DNA of 64,000 nt from Euborellia annulipes (lineage: Eukaryota; Arthropoda; Insecta; Dermaptera; Anisolabididae), in NCBI GenBank assembly GCA_023213315.1, contig JAKCPI010027598.1, forward strand, positions 20,184 to 84,183, given 5' to 3'. Made by a program: the position numbers and the translations under genes. The notes beneath the pieces are model-generated. The model saw only the letters and a list, made by a program, of their open reading frames with translations, had not been told where the DNA came from and did not search any database. The first letter of the stretch is position 1. Each line of letters begins with the position of its first letter. Positions 33,376 through 44,235 of the stretch are shown in pieces.

Positions 33376-33497
33376 TTTCTTTTGACTTTTTTTGCAGATC
33401 TACATCACCAATATAATTGCCAAATTTACTTAATGCTGCCGCCTCCCCCGATGGAGGAAGAATTTCTAAATAAATATATTTAAAAATATTCCAAGAG

Positions 33498-33702
33498 AGC
33501 TAGCCTGACTCCCAAGAACATCACAGCTACAATTATCAATAATAGCTTATTAAAATCTTTCAATGAAGAAGAAGTCGAATATAAATCTTTCGATTCTGTG
33601 ATGCAAATGGACGATGCTGTTCATTATCCTCTCAATCCTTCAGATTTTTTCTCTTCGATCAACATTACTAAAGATTCAAGCGTAAAAGTCACGACTCTCT
33701 GA
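33498..33702 (+). pseudogene. Helitron helicase tail fragment (copy A)
   Basis: The frame reads ASLTPKNITATIINNSLLKSF, EEVEYKSFDSV, MDDAVHYP and stops at 33700-33702. This corresponds to the region between helicase motifs III and V of Helitron PIF1-like helicases. It lacks the upstream helicase part that copy B (45760-46050) retains. Confidence 0.75.
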
Positions 33703-33704
33703 AA

Positions 33705-34019
33705 ATGGCCTATTTAAAAAATTTAAAAGAGGCAAAGATTATGAAGAGTTCAAATGTAGTAAAGTTAAGTGATCTCAACATCAATGAAAAATAACATATA
33801 ATCAAGGTTAGAATCATCAATACTCAGTAAGTATTTATTAATATTATTATTTTCTAAAATATTTTTCAGTGGTCTTAGAAAGTTTTTTATTTCTATCTAT
33901 TTAGATATGGTGAGAAGCTAGTCATAGAAACTGAAAGTTTCAATGTCTTCATGCCAGAAAGAATTAAAAAGCATTTTGATCAGACACTTATAGACAATAT
34001 AAACCTTTATTTCTTTTGA
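33705..34019 (+). pseudogene. Small spliced ORF, copy A (stop in exon 1)
   Basis: Exon 1 (33705-33826) begins MAYLKNLKEA and exon 2 (33905-34019) reads YGEKLVIETES.NVFMPERIKK to a TGA. The intron has a GTAAGT donor and a TTTAG acceptor. An in-frame TAA after ...INEK in exon 1 breaks this copy. The TRYG-like/FMPERI pattern resembles the second half of OB-fold-like proteins seen in multicopy arthropod elements; that link is tentative. Confidence 0.5.
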
Positions 34020-34109
34020 CTTTTTTTCAGATCTTCATCATCAATACGAATGCCAAATTTGTTTGATGCCGCCGAATAATTCTACATCTAAACCCCAGGA
34101 CCAAGGACA

Positions 34110-34510
34110 TTGATAAAGGAACACGATTATTTTACAGGATAAAGAAGGTCTAACCGTATCAAATAAAATCATACGCAAGGTCTAGACAAGAGAAAGATCA
34201 GATTCTTTCCCATGGACAATAAAATTGTTATCCTTGCCTGGAAAGGAAGACAAAGGAAACTTGCCATGATATATGATTTTGTTGAATTGCTAGGACACCT
34301 GCAAAGCTATATGAACTGTCGAGTTGAACCTCGACGTCAACAAAATTAATGTAGAGAATGCATTTACCCTGGGACCTTATGTCCCCACCATCGATTTAAG
34401 GGCTATATAAGCTCCAAAACAGGCAAAGTAATCAGCATTGCCTCCAGACTCACGTACTGTACAACATCTCTATCTTATACCGGGAGCATAGTCTCAAGTG
34501 TACTACGGCA
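34110..34510 (+). repeat. LTR-related promoter segment (copy A)
   Basis: It shares ACATTGATAAAGGAA, GTCTAGACAAGAGAAAGATCAG, GGGACCTTATGTCCCCACCATC and GGCTATATAAGCTCC with the TGTTGTG LTR family (29826-30487 and 51050-53008), but neither LTR end with a target duplication can be placed. The TATATAA lies near 34393. Confidence 0.6.
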
Positions 34511-34537
34511 CGGAAAGCACTTTTCCAAAAAAGAACA

Positions 34538-34700
34538 GGCTCAGACAGTGGCTTTGAACAAAGCAGGCTAAAAAATTGTGAAATCGCGCAACAATTGGGG
34601 AGATCTCCATCAGCTATTAGTCGTTTTTTAAAAAATCCAGAAATTTATGGTATTTCGAAACGTACAGGACGCCCAAAAAAATTATCTTTTAATTAATCTT
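34538..34700 (+). pseudogene. Tc3-like transposase N-terminal HTH (copy A)
   Basis: One frame gives NCEIAQQLGRSPSAISRFL, then a KNPEIYG...RTGRPKKLS end. This is the bipartite DNA-binding region of Tc3/Tc1-type transposases (helix-turn-helix followed by a GRPK hook). The upstream part is shifted by indels. The catalytic part of the same element type resumes at 36187, on the far side of a solo LTR. Confidence 0.8.
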
Positions 34701-34756
34701 AAATTTGGACAATTATTTTGAAATAGCTTTTTTATTATATTCTAGATTATATTTAG

Positions 34757-36182
34757 TGTAATATACGGGATTTTGGGAAAAGAACGGAAAGGATTTTAGC
34801 ATCATTATTTCTTCTCTCTCTATTATTTTTCCATCACATAAGAATATGATACTCGGCCAGATGGAATGTGTCGACATAGGAAAAAATATCGACAAACAAC
34901 TCGAGGACAAGCGATTATAAGGAGAGAAATTAAAAGTGTATTTCACATAAGAGGGAAAGAGATAGAGAGAGAGTAGTAAATGCTCAAGCCCACAAGACGG
35001 CGACACATGACGGAAGACCAAGAGAAAAATGGAGGGATCAGCAGAGATGGTCGACGAGGGTTGATCAAGGCGCGGTGGGCAGAGAGACTGGAGACCTGGA
35101 GGTGGTGTGGGACCTGGGCCGCGGAAGTCGACGACGAGGGGTGAGACAACGCCTCAACTGGTTGTAAAGTGTTAAGTTTTCTTTTTAATGTGAAAGGAAA
35201 AATATTTGACTCTCAGACAGGTATTGTGCTCGCTATTTTTTTTTTTTGTTGTTTCCTTTGGTGGACCTCGTTTTGGGGGATTTACACCAAGGCCGCGATC
35301 GGTGCGTACGTGAGTGCGAATCAAATTCAGTTCGGACATTGCGCGTGGTTCCGGATTAAATAAACTAGAATATTCGAGCTGGCGGACACGAAAAAGGGGG
35401 TAAGGGAGAGATTATGAATTGGGAGTGAGGGTATTTTTTAGTATTTTTTTAAATTATTTTTTTATTATTTTTATCTTATTTTTATTTGGTTATATGTATA
35501 TTTTTTTTATCAACTTAGAGTGATTATTTTGGAACTGAACTGTGTGTGAAAACAATTGGTTTATAAGAGATTCAATCCACTTGAAAAAGAGGGTAGTTGT
35601 TAATTTATTTTAAATTTGTCATTATTTTTTTTTATGAATATTTTATTAAGATTTGAAGGTCGGAATATATATTTTTTTTTTTTAATCTTAATAAAGACCA
35701 GAGACATCTAGATTATAAGAGATCGGATTCCCTTGAAAGAGAGGGTAGTTGGTTATTTTATTTTAAAATTGTTTATTATTTTTTTTTTATATGAATATTT
35801 TATTTTTTAGTTGCTTTTATTTAAGTAGCATTTAGATCGTAATCTGGTTGGAGAGAGAAAGAGAGAGAGAGAGAGAATGTGAAGAGAAGACGAGAGTTTT
35901 GTTGTAATAGTAATTGAACCATATTTTTATATTTTAACTTTAAATTTTTTTTTTTGTCTTAATTCGTTATAGAACTTTATTTCGTAACCTTATTATTTTA
36001 TTTTTTTTAAATAATAAAATCTTGATTTCATGAAGGAGGTGTAATAAATTTGCGAAGACCCCCATCTCCTCTCTCTCCCTGTAGGTAGGAGAATTTGGCA
36101 GTACCAGTCCTTGGAGAGGATACCCGCCACCGTCAGTTCCGAGAATTGAGGTAAGACCGACCCAGTAACGCGGAATATTACA
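34757..36182 (+). mobile_element. 1.43-kb solo LTR with TTAG duplication, inserted in Tc3-like element
   Basis: It begins TGTAATATACGGG and ends GCGGAATATTACA, with TTAG on both sides (34753-34756 and 36183-36186). The interior has a GA-rich stretch (34960-34980; 35850-35875) and an AATAAAATC poly-A-like site at 36009, followed by GGAGGTGTA...GACCCCCATC. A truncated copy starts at 47091, a diverged piece lies at 55135-55680, and the 3' 190 bases recur at 50815-50999. Confidence 0.88.
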
Positions 36183-36186
36183 TTAG

Positions 36187-36480
36187 TGACAAAAAAAAAA
36201 TTTAATTTAGATGGACCTGATGGTTTCCGATATTATTGGAGAGATCTCCGAAAAAGTCCTGAGTAATTTTCAAAAAGAAACTTTGGAGGAGGAAGCGTCA
36301 TGGTTTGGGCAGCAATGAGTCCTAAAGGAATAATCGGCTTAGAATTTGTAACGCATAAAATGAACTCTTTAGATTATCAAGGTGTTTTAAAAAAACATAT
36401 TTTACCTTTTATCACAAAAAAAATTATATTTTTCGACAAGAAAATGCCTCAAAACATTCAAGTATTGTAATGGTATAAAC
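36187..36480 (+). pseudogene. Tc3-like transposase catalytic fragment
   Basis: Directly after the LTR's TTAG the frame reads KKFNLDGPDGFRYYWRDLRK, a stop, then (shifted) FSKRNFGGGSVMVWAAMS, then a ...MNSLDYQGVLKKHILPF segment and an FRQENASKHSS segment. This is the order of the Tc1/Tc3 DDE domain: first Asp just upstream of KKFNLDG, GGGSVMVW, then the second-Asp motif, which here is ENASKH in place of DNA.xH. Several stops and frameshifts make it inactive. Roughly the middle of the protein between the HTH and this part is deleted. Confidence 0.8.
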
Positions 36481-36489
36481 AGCCCTTCA

Positions 36490-37140
36490 GGAACTATTTG
36501 CCCAGCCTACCGCAACTTAAGGTGGGGGTGGGAAACCCTAAATCACGACAGGACATTGTATCTGCTTCGCTTTGGGTTCCGTAAAACGTGTCTGGCGTTT
36601 TACTAAACTGCTGATGATGTTTAATAGAAGTAATAAATAATAGTGGACTAAAACTTAAAATAGTGAAAAGGGGTTCTTGATTAAAAGAAGTTGGATTGGT
36701 GAGAACTTTGAATTTAATGATTGCCTCGAGTTACATTTATCAATTTCCATATGGTGTCTCCGTTGAGACCCTCCTCTTGCTGAACAATTGTTTGTGCTCT
36801 AGATTTAGGTAAGTTAGTTTGTGTAAGAAATTGTATGTTAAAAAAACAATTTATAAGAAAAATATTCAAATAAAAAAAATTAATTAAGCATGTGAAAGAC
36901 AAGTTGTTTTGTGAAGATAATTATATATATAAAAATACTGAAAAGCCTCTTTATTTTAATTTAATATTTATTTGATTTTATTTATATTGATTTTTATTTA
37001 GTTTTATTTATATTTATTTTTATTTAATTTATTTAACATTCATTTTTAGTTTCCGACCTCAGCGTTATCAACAATAATACTAATAATAAAGAAATGTATG
37101 TGTGTATAAAAAAATTGTATGCCAAACTCCTGTTTCTATC
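36490..37140. other. Spacer with decayed repeats
   Basis: No gene is supported. The stretch 36500-36610 contains TATCTGCTTCGCTTTGGGT, inversely matching a phrase in P450 intron 3 (near 18545), so both are probably fragments of one dispersed repeat. Confidence 0.4.
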
Positions 37141-37149
37141 CACGAAGAT

Positions 37150-37297
37150 CCGAGTTGTGGCCAGGTACCCTCTCATGGGGTTTGAAACCATCAAACTCCT
37201 CCAAATTATCTACCACAAAGAATCGAGTTGTGGCCAGGTACCCTCTTATGGGGTTTGGAACCATCAAACTCTTCCAATTATCTTACACAAAGAAATG
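37150..37297 (+). repeat. Tandem repeat, two units of about 75 bp
   Basis: CGAGTTGTGGCCAGGTACCC...ACCATCAAACTC...CAAAGAA occurs twice in direct tandem with a few differences. It lies next to a TGTAACGGG LTR-like start at 37423. Confidence 0.8.
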
Positions 37298-37422
37298 TTG
37301 GTCAGTGATCACTGAATGGATTTGACACAAACACTTTTTAAATTAAGTATTAGAACCACTCCTGGTTGATTTAATTAATTAGTTGAGCTTTAACCCGCTC
37401 TAGGTTTAATAATTATATATAT

Positions 37423-38800
37423 TGTAACGGGATCAAAATATCGAAGCCGTAACTTTAATTTTTTTTTATTCATAAATCAAAATTTTGAATTTTAAACAAG
37501 GAGTCATGTAATAGTTAAATAAAGTGTCAAAAGAGGGAGCCAGTGTAAAGAAAATGTCAAAAAGAAATTATTTTTTTTATAAAATAAAATAAATTTTTTT
37601 ATTAAAATAAAGAAGTGTAATAATAATTCAGGAATTATTTAAAAAAAATTTAATTATTAATAAGATTTTGGATAAATATGTGAATAAAGTGAGAGTCGAG
37701 ATTTATTAACGCTGAAAAGGTAGTACAAGATCACATGACCTCATTAGCCAATGAGATTGCTCCACATGCCTGAGCATGGAAGAAAGAAAAAAAAGAACAA
37801 GGAGAAGGCAAGATGGCTGCTTGGTAATTCAATGTGTAACATCGCACTCCAATTCACCCCGAAAATCCTTATAATAAATCAACAATAATTAAAGAAGCAA
37901 GTATTATTATAATCAGGGTTAACCCCCAGTACCAGTGAAATAATAATCCATCCGATATCTACAAGGGATCGTGAGAAAATACAACATAAAGAATCTCTTT
38001 GGATTTCAACGCTTTGAGCCTATAAAAATTTCGTCTCTTCTCAACAAATCACATCGTGGTTCTACAAATAAGTGGAAGAAATAAATTATTATAACCAGAT
38101 CTGGGAATCAATAATTAACGATTTAATTAAATAATAAACTTTGAACAAACATTAATTTAAAATTATTTAATATTTGCAAATAAAATTTAAACAAATTAAT
38201 TCAATTTAACATTTAATTAATAAATAATTTAATAATTAATTTAAAAAGGGGTTGATAAAATTCATAAGGCGCCATAATTTTAATTTAGTTTAAGAATAAA
38301 AAAAGGAAAAATAATTTACAGCAATATAAAATTTTTAAAATCAACTTTATTAACTGTTAAAAAGAAACCAAATACAATTTTTATTTTTTATTTTTTTTGT
38401 CAAAGATAATTTTTTTCTTTTTTTCGTGAATTGATCAAATTAATACAGCCCGGGAGCTGGGAACACGTCTGAAAAAACTAAAATTTTGCAATTAGAATCA
38501 AATAATAGAATTTGAGAAAATAATTTTTATAATTAATGAAACAATTTAATTTTTATAAATAATAATTTTTTTTTTACAAATCAGCTGTTACCAAATAAAA
38601 GGATAAATAATTTAACAAGAATTACCAAGAAATAAAATAAAGTTTTAATATTAAATCACACACATAATCATATAATAAAACACGTAGAAAGTAGAAAAAG
38701 GAAAGTTATAAAGAATAATAATAATTAAGAATTAAAGAAACAGATAAAGAAAGAATAGAATAAGAAGGAAGCAATTAAAAATATACAATAACAAAAAAAC
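37423..38800 (+). repeat. LTR-like region starting TGTAACGGG
   Basis: It begins TGTAACGGGATCAAAATATCG after ATAT, like the LTR start at 49353 (TGTAACGAG). The downstream GCGCCATAATT (about 38270) resembles GACGCCATAATT at 50249. The right end could not be placed. Otherwise A/T-rich and non-coding. Confidence 0.35.
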
Positions 38801-38817
38801 CCGGGGGTCGTGTATTA

Positions 38818-39204
38818 AAGCGGTTTCTCGAACTTAAAGAACAGGTGAAAACTTTTTTTAAGGATGAAAATCATGACACATTTCATAAGCTATTACTAAG
38901 TGATTCTTGGTGTTTGGAACTGTCTTATCTGGCAGATATTTTTCATAAACTAAATGAACTAAATGTTTCAATGCAGGGTCGACAGGAAACAATAATTTCC
39001 TCGACCAATAAAATGAAAGGTTTTAAAAGAAAACTTAGTTCTTGGAAGTTTGCAGTTCAGAAAGGAGATCTGTCGAACTTTCCATCTCTTCTTAATCTGG
39101 CAGGAGATAAAGATCTGGGTAAGCTGAAAGACCGCATTTGTGATCACTTATCAAGATTACAAGATGCTGTTATGGACCCTCACTCACACACACAAAAATT
39201 TTAA
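38818..39204 (+). pseudogene. hAT (ZBED5/Buster-like) transposase fragment
   Basis: An uninterrupted frame reads RFLELKEQVKTFFKDE, then DSWCLELSYLADIFHKLNELN, QGRQETI, MKGFKRKLSSWKFAVQKGDLSNFPSL and ends at a TAA at 39202-39204. The W...L.YL.DIF..LN.LN..LQG pattern with a following KL..W segment is typical of the middle of ZBED5/SCAND3-like hAT transposases. The BED finger and the catalytic ends are absent, so this is a short open relic with no stops for about 128 codons. Confidence 0.8.
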
Positions 39205-39399
39205 TAATAATATTAGAAATATTTTATATTACATTAGTCATTGACTTGCCTCTCTCTCTCTCTCTCGGAATGACAAGTATGAATCATAATCTATTTACCT
39301 TATATAAAGAAGAGTCCTATTTCAAGCAATTAAAAAGAACTATTAATTAATAGTTTTGTTTATCGGAAAATAAATCATTATTTATTACACAATTAAAAA

Positions 39400-39860
39400 G
39401 GAATTAAAAACTAGACTTTGCCCTGACGAACACGTGTCGTCTCTAGCATGGAATTTAATAGATAAATTCCTCTTTCATTTTACATAGGCGCGTGTCCGGT
39501 GTCAAGTATCATGACCGGATACCCAGGAGACAGGAATCCGAAACCCTTGCTAGATTATGTGAAAAATTAATATATTAATTGTAAAATCATCAGATTCCTA
39601 ATGGACAAAGTCCACTCAAATCGTCGCCGCAAGGTGACAAAAGGGGCTATATAAACCCTCAGAGAGCGAGCAAGAGTTAATATATCTTTTGAATGCAATC
39701 AATGTAACAACTCTTTAACTCTTAATTTTAATTCTTAATTTTTATTCGTAATCTTTATCTTTTCTTGTAACAACTGTATCTTACACCGAAAATAAAATCA
39801 AATTTTACATATCAACTATATAGTTTACTTTTGGGGAAAGTATAAATCCCCTGGTGGCAG
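39400..39860 (+). repeat. Probable LTR with TATA promoter
   Basis: GGGGCTATATAAACCC holds a TATA box at 39648-39654, followed by AATAAAATC at about 39789 and CCTGGTGGCAGCAATACA at about 39850. This arrangement (TATA, poly-A site, TGGTGGCAGC) is shared with the other LTRs in the window. Exact LTR ends and target duplications were not found. Confidence 0.45.
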
Positions 39861-40179
39861 CAATACATAAACAACAACAGAGGGACCCAGAAATTGGGAA
39901 GACGACGAACCACAACATTGGTGGACAGCAGTGGAAACGACCAGATCCACAACAATGCAATAGATACGTACTTTCCATCTATTTCCACTATGAATCTCGA
40001 CTGGGTTGTCTCACCATTTGATTTCGTAGATAGTGCGGAGGAAATAGATCTTTCGAGTCTAAAGATCCAATGACTAAAGCTATAAGTAGAGGGATAGTTT
40101 TGGAAAAAAAATTTTAAAAAGAAATTGAAAAACAATTAAAAACAAGTTTTGAAAATACTGTTTTTTTTTTATATATAAT

Positions 40180-40510
40180 GAAAATTCCATATTTGGAGCA
40201 TCTCCAGATGGAGTGAATAATAATAGTGTACTTGAAATAAAATTCCCTTATTCTCATAATAATACTAGAAAAAGTTGTTAGTGAAGGAAATATAAGCCCC
40301 AGATATTTAGCTCGAATTCACCTTCAAATGTTAATTTTTAAAAAAGGCTATATTTTGTTGAAGCTGATCCGAAATTTGAAAATAACAAAAATAAAATAGA
40401 TACTTATGAGGTAAAGTTTGATAAAGAGTTTATTTAAAATATCGTTGATAACGCAACTGATTTTTGGAAAAAATTTATTTTTCCACAACTTGGGAAAAAA
40501 AATTTATTCA
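40180..40510 (+). pseudogene. YqaJ/lambda-exonuclease-like recombinase domain remnant
   Basis: The frame gives IFGASPDG, then a LEIKFPYS block, stops, a ...ADPKFENNKNKIDTYEVKFDKEFI block and a DFWKKFIFPQL end. GASPDG...LEIKFP is the active-site signature of YqaJ/alkaline-exonuclease-type nucleases (D...EIK). In arthropods these occur in many copies within mobile elements. The Gln/Tyr block after the stop is garbled. Several stops make it a pseudogene. Confidence 0.7.
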
Positions 40511-40739
40511 TTTACTTATGTGTACCGTAAATTAATGGTTAAAATCATTTAAAATGAGGGTTACAGAAGTTGGAAAGAACACTTGTGAGAACGAGAGGGC
40601 AGAAATAAAGAGTTGGAGTATGGAAGAATGAAGGAGTTTGCAATGTATCAACAGAGAGCAAATTGGCAAAGATTTAGCAAAGATCTCCCAAAAACCTATA
40701 CTCTGAAGACAGAAAAGGATTTGAAAGACTGATCCACAG

Positions 40740-40990
40740 TCTAGACCATCGAATCATCCGCCTGCCGATGAAGAAGGCTGGTTAACAGATTCTGATCATC
40801 GACAATCTCTCCTCATTAATCAAACTGAATTGAATGAACTTGTCATGGATCTGGAGTTACCTAAGAGTAAATCTTAACTACTTGGGTCTCGACTAGAGCA
40901 GTGCTAAAAATCTTTTAAAGATTAACCTTTGAAAATACTTTTTACAGTCAAAGAAGACTTAGTGTTCTGCCTAATTCAAATGAATTGATG
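40740..40990 (+). pseudogene. Fragment of a multicopy arthropod element protein (NELV..L.L)
   Basis: A frame reads EEGWLTDSDHR, then LLINQTELNELVMDLELPKSKS and (after a stop) LLGSRLEQ. This resembles the conserved NQ.ELNDLVRDL.LSK...LL.SRL segment of an uncharacterised, highly repeated arthropod protein family. Assignment rests on motif recall only. It lies downstream of the YqaJ remnant on the same strand. Confidence 0.45.
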
Positions 40991-41010
40991 ATAGAACTGA
41001 ATATGCAATG

Positions 41011-41533
41011 TGTAGTGCTGGCCACATCAGACATTCAATTTTTTTATAACTTATCAGTAATGATATATTCAAAGGAAATTATATCTACTTAAGGTGCTAA
41101 ATAAGCACATTCCAGCCACGCGCTAGTCAATAGGCCGAATCTGCACTTCCTTCTCCCTTACCAACGGCTTAGCGTTGCCCAGCGCCGCGCCCAGCATACA
41201 GACCGCTTTCCACCTTTGTGTCTCACAGACCGCTTTCCACCTTTGTGTCTCACAGACCGCTTTCCACCTTCGTGTCTCAAAGACCACTTTCCACCTTCGT
41301 GTCTCAAAGACCTAACAATTCTATCATAGTATATTTTTTTATCTCACTTGTACCAACCCAATTCGGCCAACCAGTGTATCAAAATTTGTGAACACCTTGT
41401 CGTTCAAATATTGTAAATACTACAATACAAAATAAAAGTATTTTTATAATAACCATCTCGGGTATAATTATATAATTGATCTATATCCACTCCTGAGGCC
41501 TTAAGGAAAAGGATAGCCCGTCATCCATTATAT
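41011..41533 (+). mobile_element. LTR of the TGTAGTG family (5' copy)
   Basis: It begins TGTAGTGCTGGCCACATCAG and ends GTCATCCATTATA, matching 52201-52654. The segment after it reads TAATTTGGTGGCAGCGGTGGGAG, a leader of the kind that follows a 5' LTR in gypsy-type elements. The copy contains four 27-bp tandem repeats; the other LTR has two. No target duplication pairs it with the downstream LTR. Confidence 0.7.
41199..41312 (+). repeat. 27-bp tandem repeat (4 units) inside the LTR
   Basis: Four direct units beginning CAGACCGCTTTCCACCTT and ending GTGTCTCA, the last units with small changes (AAAGACCACTT). The related LTR at 52201 carries two such units, so the array is length-variable. Confidence 0.88.
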
Positions 41534-41755
41534 AATTTGGTGGCAGCGGTGGGAGTGCTCCTCGTACCCCCCCCCCCCATTTCTTTTGTCCTGGTACGGG
41601 TGCTCACTCCCTCTCAACGATTCCATTCCGAGCCTACCGACTCAGTGGTGCGGGTCGGAGGCTCACATCTTCATTTTTGGAAAGTCATTTGTTGAAGCAA
41701 GTTCTCGTCTCTCCCCCATTGTCAAATAAGTCAAATAATCATTTATTTGGTATAA

Positions 41756-42289
41756 TGTTGATGATGATTAAATATTATTAATTTTGTTGAGGCTAATTTA
41801 GCATCTCTAGAAGATCCAAGGAACACTTTACAATATTTGAAATTGTCATTTTTCAGATAGATGGTCTTGATAAAAGAAATATGAATGGAATTAAATTCCT
41901 CCATTAAATGAACAATATTCATAAAAGTTATGTTGTGAAGCTAAAAGAACAGAGAGAGAGAGATACAAAATTTGATATTTGGAATCTAAAGCTCTATTTT
42001 TAAACTCATTCGATGGCAAAATTTGATATATTTCTAGAACAAGACACACATGTAAAGATTCCCACAGAAAAGCGCAAATTCTGCAATTGGAATCGTTACA
42101 CGTGTGTCTGATCCCCTGGGAATGGGGGATTATTGTCTGGAAGAAGGCATAAAAAGGCCACCCCCCACTCCCGGGCGAGATCAATCTCTCTCAACCTCCG
42201 AAGTACCAGACCTTGTATATTAATATAATAATATAATAAACATAAAGCCGTAGTCCGGCTGAGCCCACCCAGGTAGGTGATAGTTTACA
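41756..42289 (+). mobile_element. 534-bp LTR with ATAA duplication
   Basis: It begins TGTTGATGATGATT and ends GTAGGTGATAGTTTACA, flanked by ATAA at 41752-41755 and 42290-42293. An initiation-like GGCATAAAAAGGCC lies near 42146 and an AATATAATAAACATAAA region near 42230. It is inserted downstream of the TGTAGTG LTR leader. The match of a 4-bp A/T sequence alone is weak, but the TGT...ACA ends support it. Confidence 0.65.
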
Positions 42290-42427
42290 ATAAAAAGGGT
42301 ATCAAGATTCCAAAAAAAGAAACCTGAGGTGCACAGAAAAAGTGTATTAAGATACCAAAAAGACCTGAAGTAAACAGAAGAGCAGTGAAGAAAAGTTCTT
42401 CCACTGAAAATCCAAGCTAACTCAGGC

Positions 42428-42760
42428 ATGGAATATAATCCTGATGTTGCTTATGATTTAGAAAGTACTATATCTTTGGGAACAATAAGTCACCAGTGTC
42501 AATATTGTAATGCACTCAAATGGAAGGATGCGTCTCCTGGTATGTGCTGTAGAGCTGGAAAAGTACAGCCTCCGCATTTTGAATCCTCTTGCCATCATCT
42601 CAACAGGGAGTTCGATTCTTGCAAATTTATTTTCTGGGTGAAGATGAAGAATTGCGTTTACGGTGCAGCAATATTCCTGATGTGATACGGAGTTTAGTTA
42701 AGCAACTGCAGTGTATGCTTCACCATGTCAATAGCTACATAAGTTTAAGTTTAAACGTCC
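42428..42760 (+). pseudogene. Helitron protein, N-terminal zinc-binding fragment
   Basis: The frame from 42428 reads D.AY.LES.ISLG, then CQYCNALKWKDASPGMCC and GKVQPP. That Cys-rich signature is characteristic of the start of animal Helitron replicase/helicase proteins. After a frameshift near 42630 it continues GEDEELRLRCSNIPDVIRSLVKQLQ, then HHVNSYIS, also in Helitron order. Roughly 70 residues between them are missing. Further Helitron segments follow at 43700 and 44940, interrupted by insertions. Confidence 0.8.
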
Positions 42761-43695
42761 CTCTCTGAGCTCCTCCGCCCCTGGTGTCATGTGGCGGAAT
42801 CGAAATTGTATCTTGTTTGATCTCTTCCACCCGTTTGGTGGAAGTAGAATTAATAATATTCCCAGTGGGGAATATTATTCATCTCCAGTGGGAGACACGT
42901 GTGCTGTTACTGCGTGATCTGGTGATAATATCACACAGAAAACAGTTGAATTTATTGGTTTAAATATATTAATTTAAACTCATCGGCCCTTCAATCGATT
43001 CAACCGTAGTTGAATCTTCAAAAACGCCTTGAAACGTTTTATTGAACCCCGGCCTTGCGTTGGATTTCGGACCAGCGCTTTTGCATAAACTCCAAGCAGT
43101 TCTTGGTGTTTTAATCCGCTATTTTGATAGCCTTTGGACGGCCATTTCGAACCTTTGTTCAGCCACCCTGGGAAACAGCCTTTTGGACGGACGATACAGC
43201 TTGGAGATCCGTTATTTATATAAATACTGTTTCGTTTTGATTTACTTTAGATCTCTAGTTATTTTGTAATTATTCTTCTACATATTGTCTTTTTTATGTT
43301 TCCACTTTTAATAAAATTATTGTTTTTGTTTTATTGTTTTAAAAACTAGTTTTCATCTTTATTTATTTTATTACCTGCCCAACCCCTTGTGTTTTTTATT
43401 ATTTTTGTAAAGGTCCACCCAATAATTGAAAACGTTTACTCGGAGTTTCTGAGAGTGGTACGAGTCCTGCATTTAATTCCATTTTTAAATTATTTTCTAA
43501 ATTTATATTAATATAATTTTAAATTTATAATTTCGGTTTAAACTTCGGATATTTTCTAAAAGAATAGGGTACATATTTTGGTCACAATTCCGCTCTCAAA
43601 ACTCGACTCCTTTCTTTTAAATTCCCATTTTAAATTCCCAGTGGGGACATTTGAATTTATTTGGCCTTATTGTTTTTTATTGAAAATTACAAATT
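42761..43695. repeat. Insertion splitting the Helitron, LTR-like
   Basis: This sequence separates two consecutive Helitron segments (HHVNSYIS and LKTALDKVP). It contains CCCAGTGGGGAATATTATTCATC and an AATAAAATT poly-A-like site at 43309, and ends TTTAACA just before the Helitron resumes. It is probably an LTR retrotransposon remnant, but the 5' end was not identified. Confidence 0.4.
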
Positions 43696-43699
43696 AAAC

Positions 43700-43905
43700 T
43701 TTAACAGGTCTCAAGACTGCATTGGATAAAGTACCTCCAACCTATAAAAAGTTCGAAGTCGTTATTTGAGACAAGATGAAATTAACCATTTGATCTATTT
43801 TCGGTCACTTTTTATCCAGTTTTTAGTAGACAAGTACGTTAAAATAGAAACTGAAAGGTTGAATTTTATTAGGAATGTAAAAGGTGGTATTTGGAGAGGG
43901 CGAGA
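43700..43905 (+). pseudogene. Helitron protein, second fragment
   Basis: LKTALDKVPPTYKKFEVVI is followed by stops and then, in another frame, INHLIYFRSLFIQFLVDKYVKIETERLNFIRN. YVKIETERL.FIR is a well-conserved segment of the Helitron replication-initiator region. It is frameshifted and ends at a GA-rich sequence near 43900. Confidence 0.75.
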
Positions 43906-44014
43906 GTTAAATTTTTTTTATTACGAGAGAAAGATATTTTTTTTTTTTTTATTAAGAAAGAAATGATTTTATTCAAACGGAAAGTTTATCTTATGCCTAG
44001 GGTCTACTATGGCC

Positions 44015-44235
44015 GAGACATAGCGAGACCGAATGTGTGCAGCAACTCTCGCCTCGTGTTAGCCCCTCTCGTGCGCTCTCGCCTGCCCCGCCTCGCCAAG
44101 CGGTTCTAGAATGTACTGGCGTGCCTCGGGTGCCCTCGGCGAGTATTTCCTCGCCTCGTGGCGCTCCGTTCGTTGTCGGTTTTTCCCCCGAGTCAAAAGA
44201 AATGAGAGGCAAGTGTCTCGGTCTTTAAATTCCTC
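44015..44235. other. GC-rich island with CTCGCC repeats
   Basis: Unusually C/G-rich for this window, with repeated CTCGCCT/TCTCGCC words. It is open in several frames, which is expected from low-stop G/C-rich sequence. It immediately precedes the MADF-like fragment and could be a promoter region or an insertion. No protein family is recognised. Confidence 0.35.

Larger units (their letters stand above)
33498..35240 (+). repeat. Duplicated block, copy A (1.74 kb)
   Basis: It is nearly identical to 45846-47574. The block runs through a Helitron helicase tail, a small spliced ORF, an LTR-related promoter segment, a Tc3 HTH segment, and the first 484 bases of an LTR. Differences are a few small indels (for example near 33785, 34230 and 34556) and scattered substitutions. 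Because identity crosses several element boundaries, it is a local duplication and not independent copies of one transposon. Confidence 0.88.

Noticed and set aside
34713..35021. Minus-strand 102-codon ORF, identical at 47047-47355
   Set aside because: Its identity only reflects the duplicated block. The region is LTR plus Tc3 flank, and the ORF has no family features.
41199..41312. CRISPR-like array of 27-bp direct repeats
   Set aside because: Units are contiguous without spacers and lie within an LTR of an animal genome.
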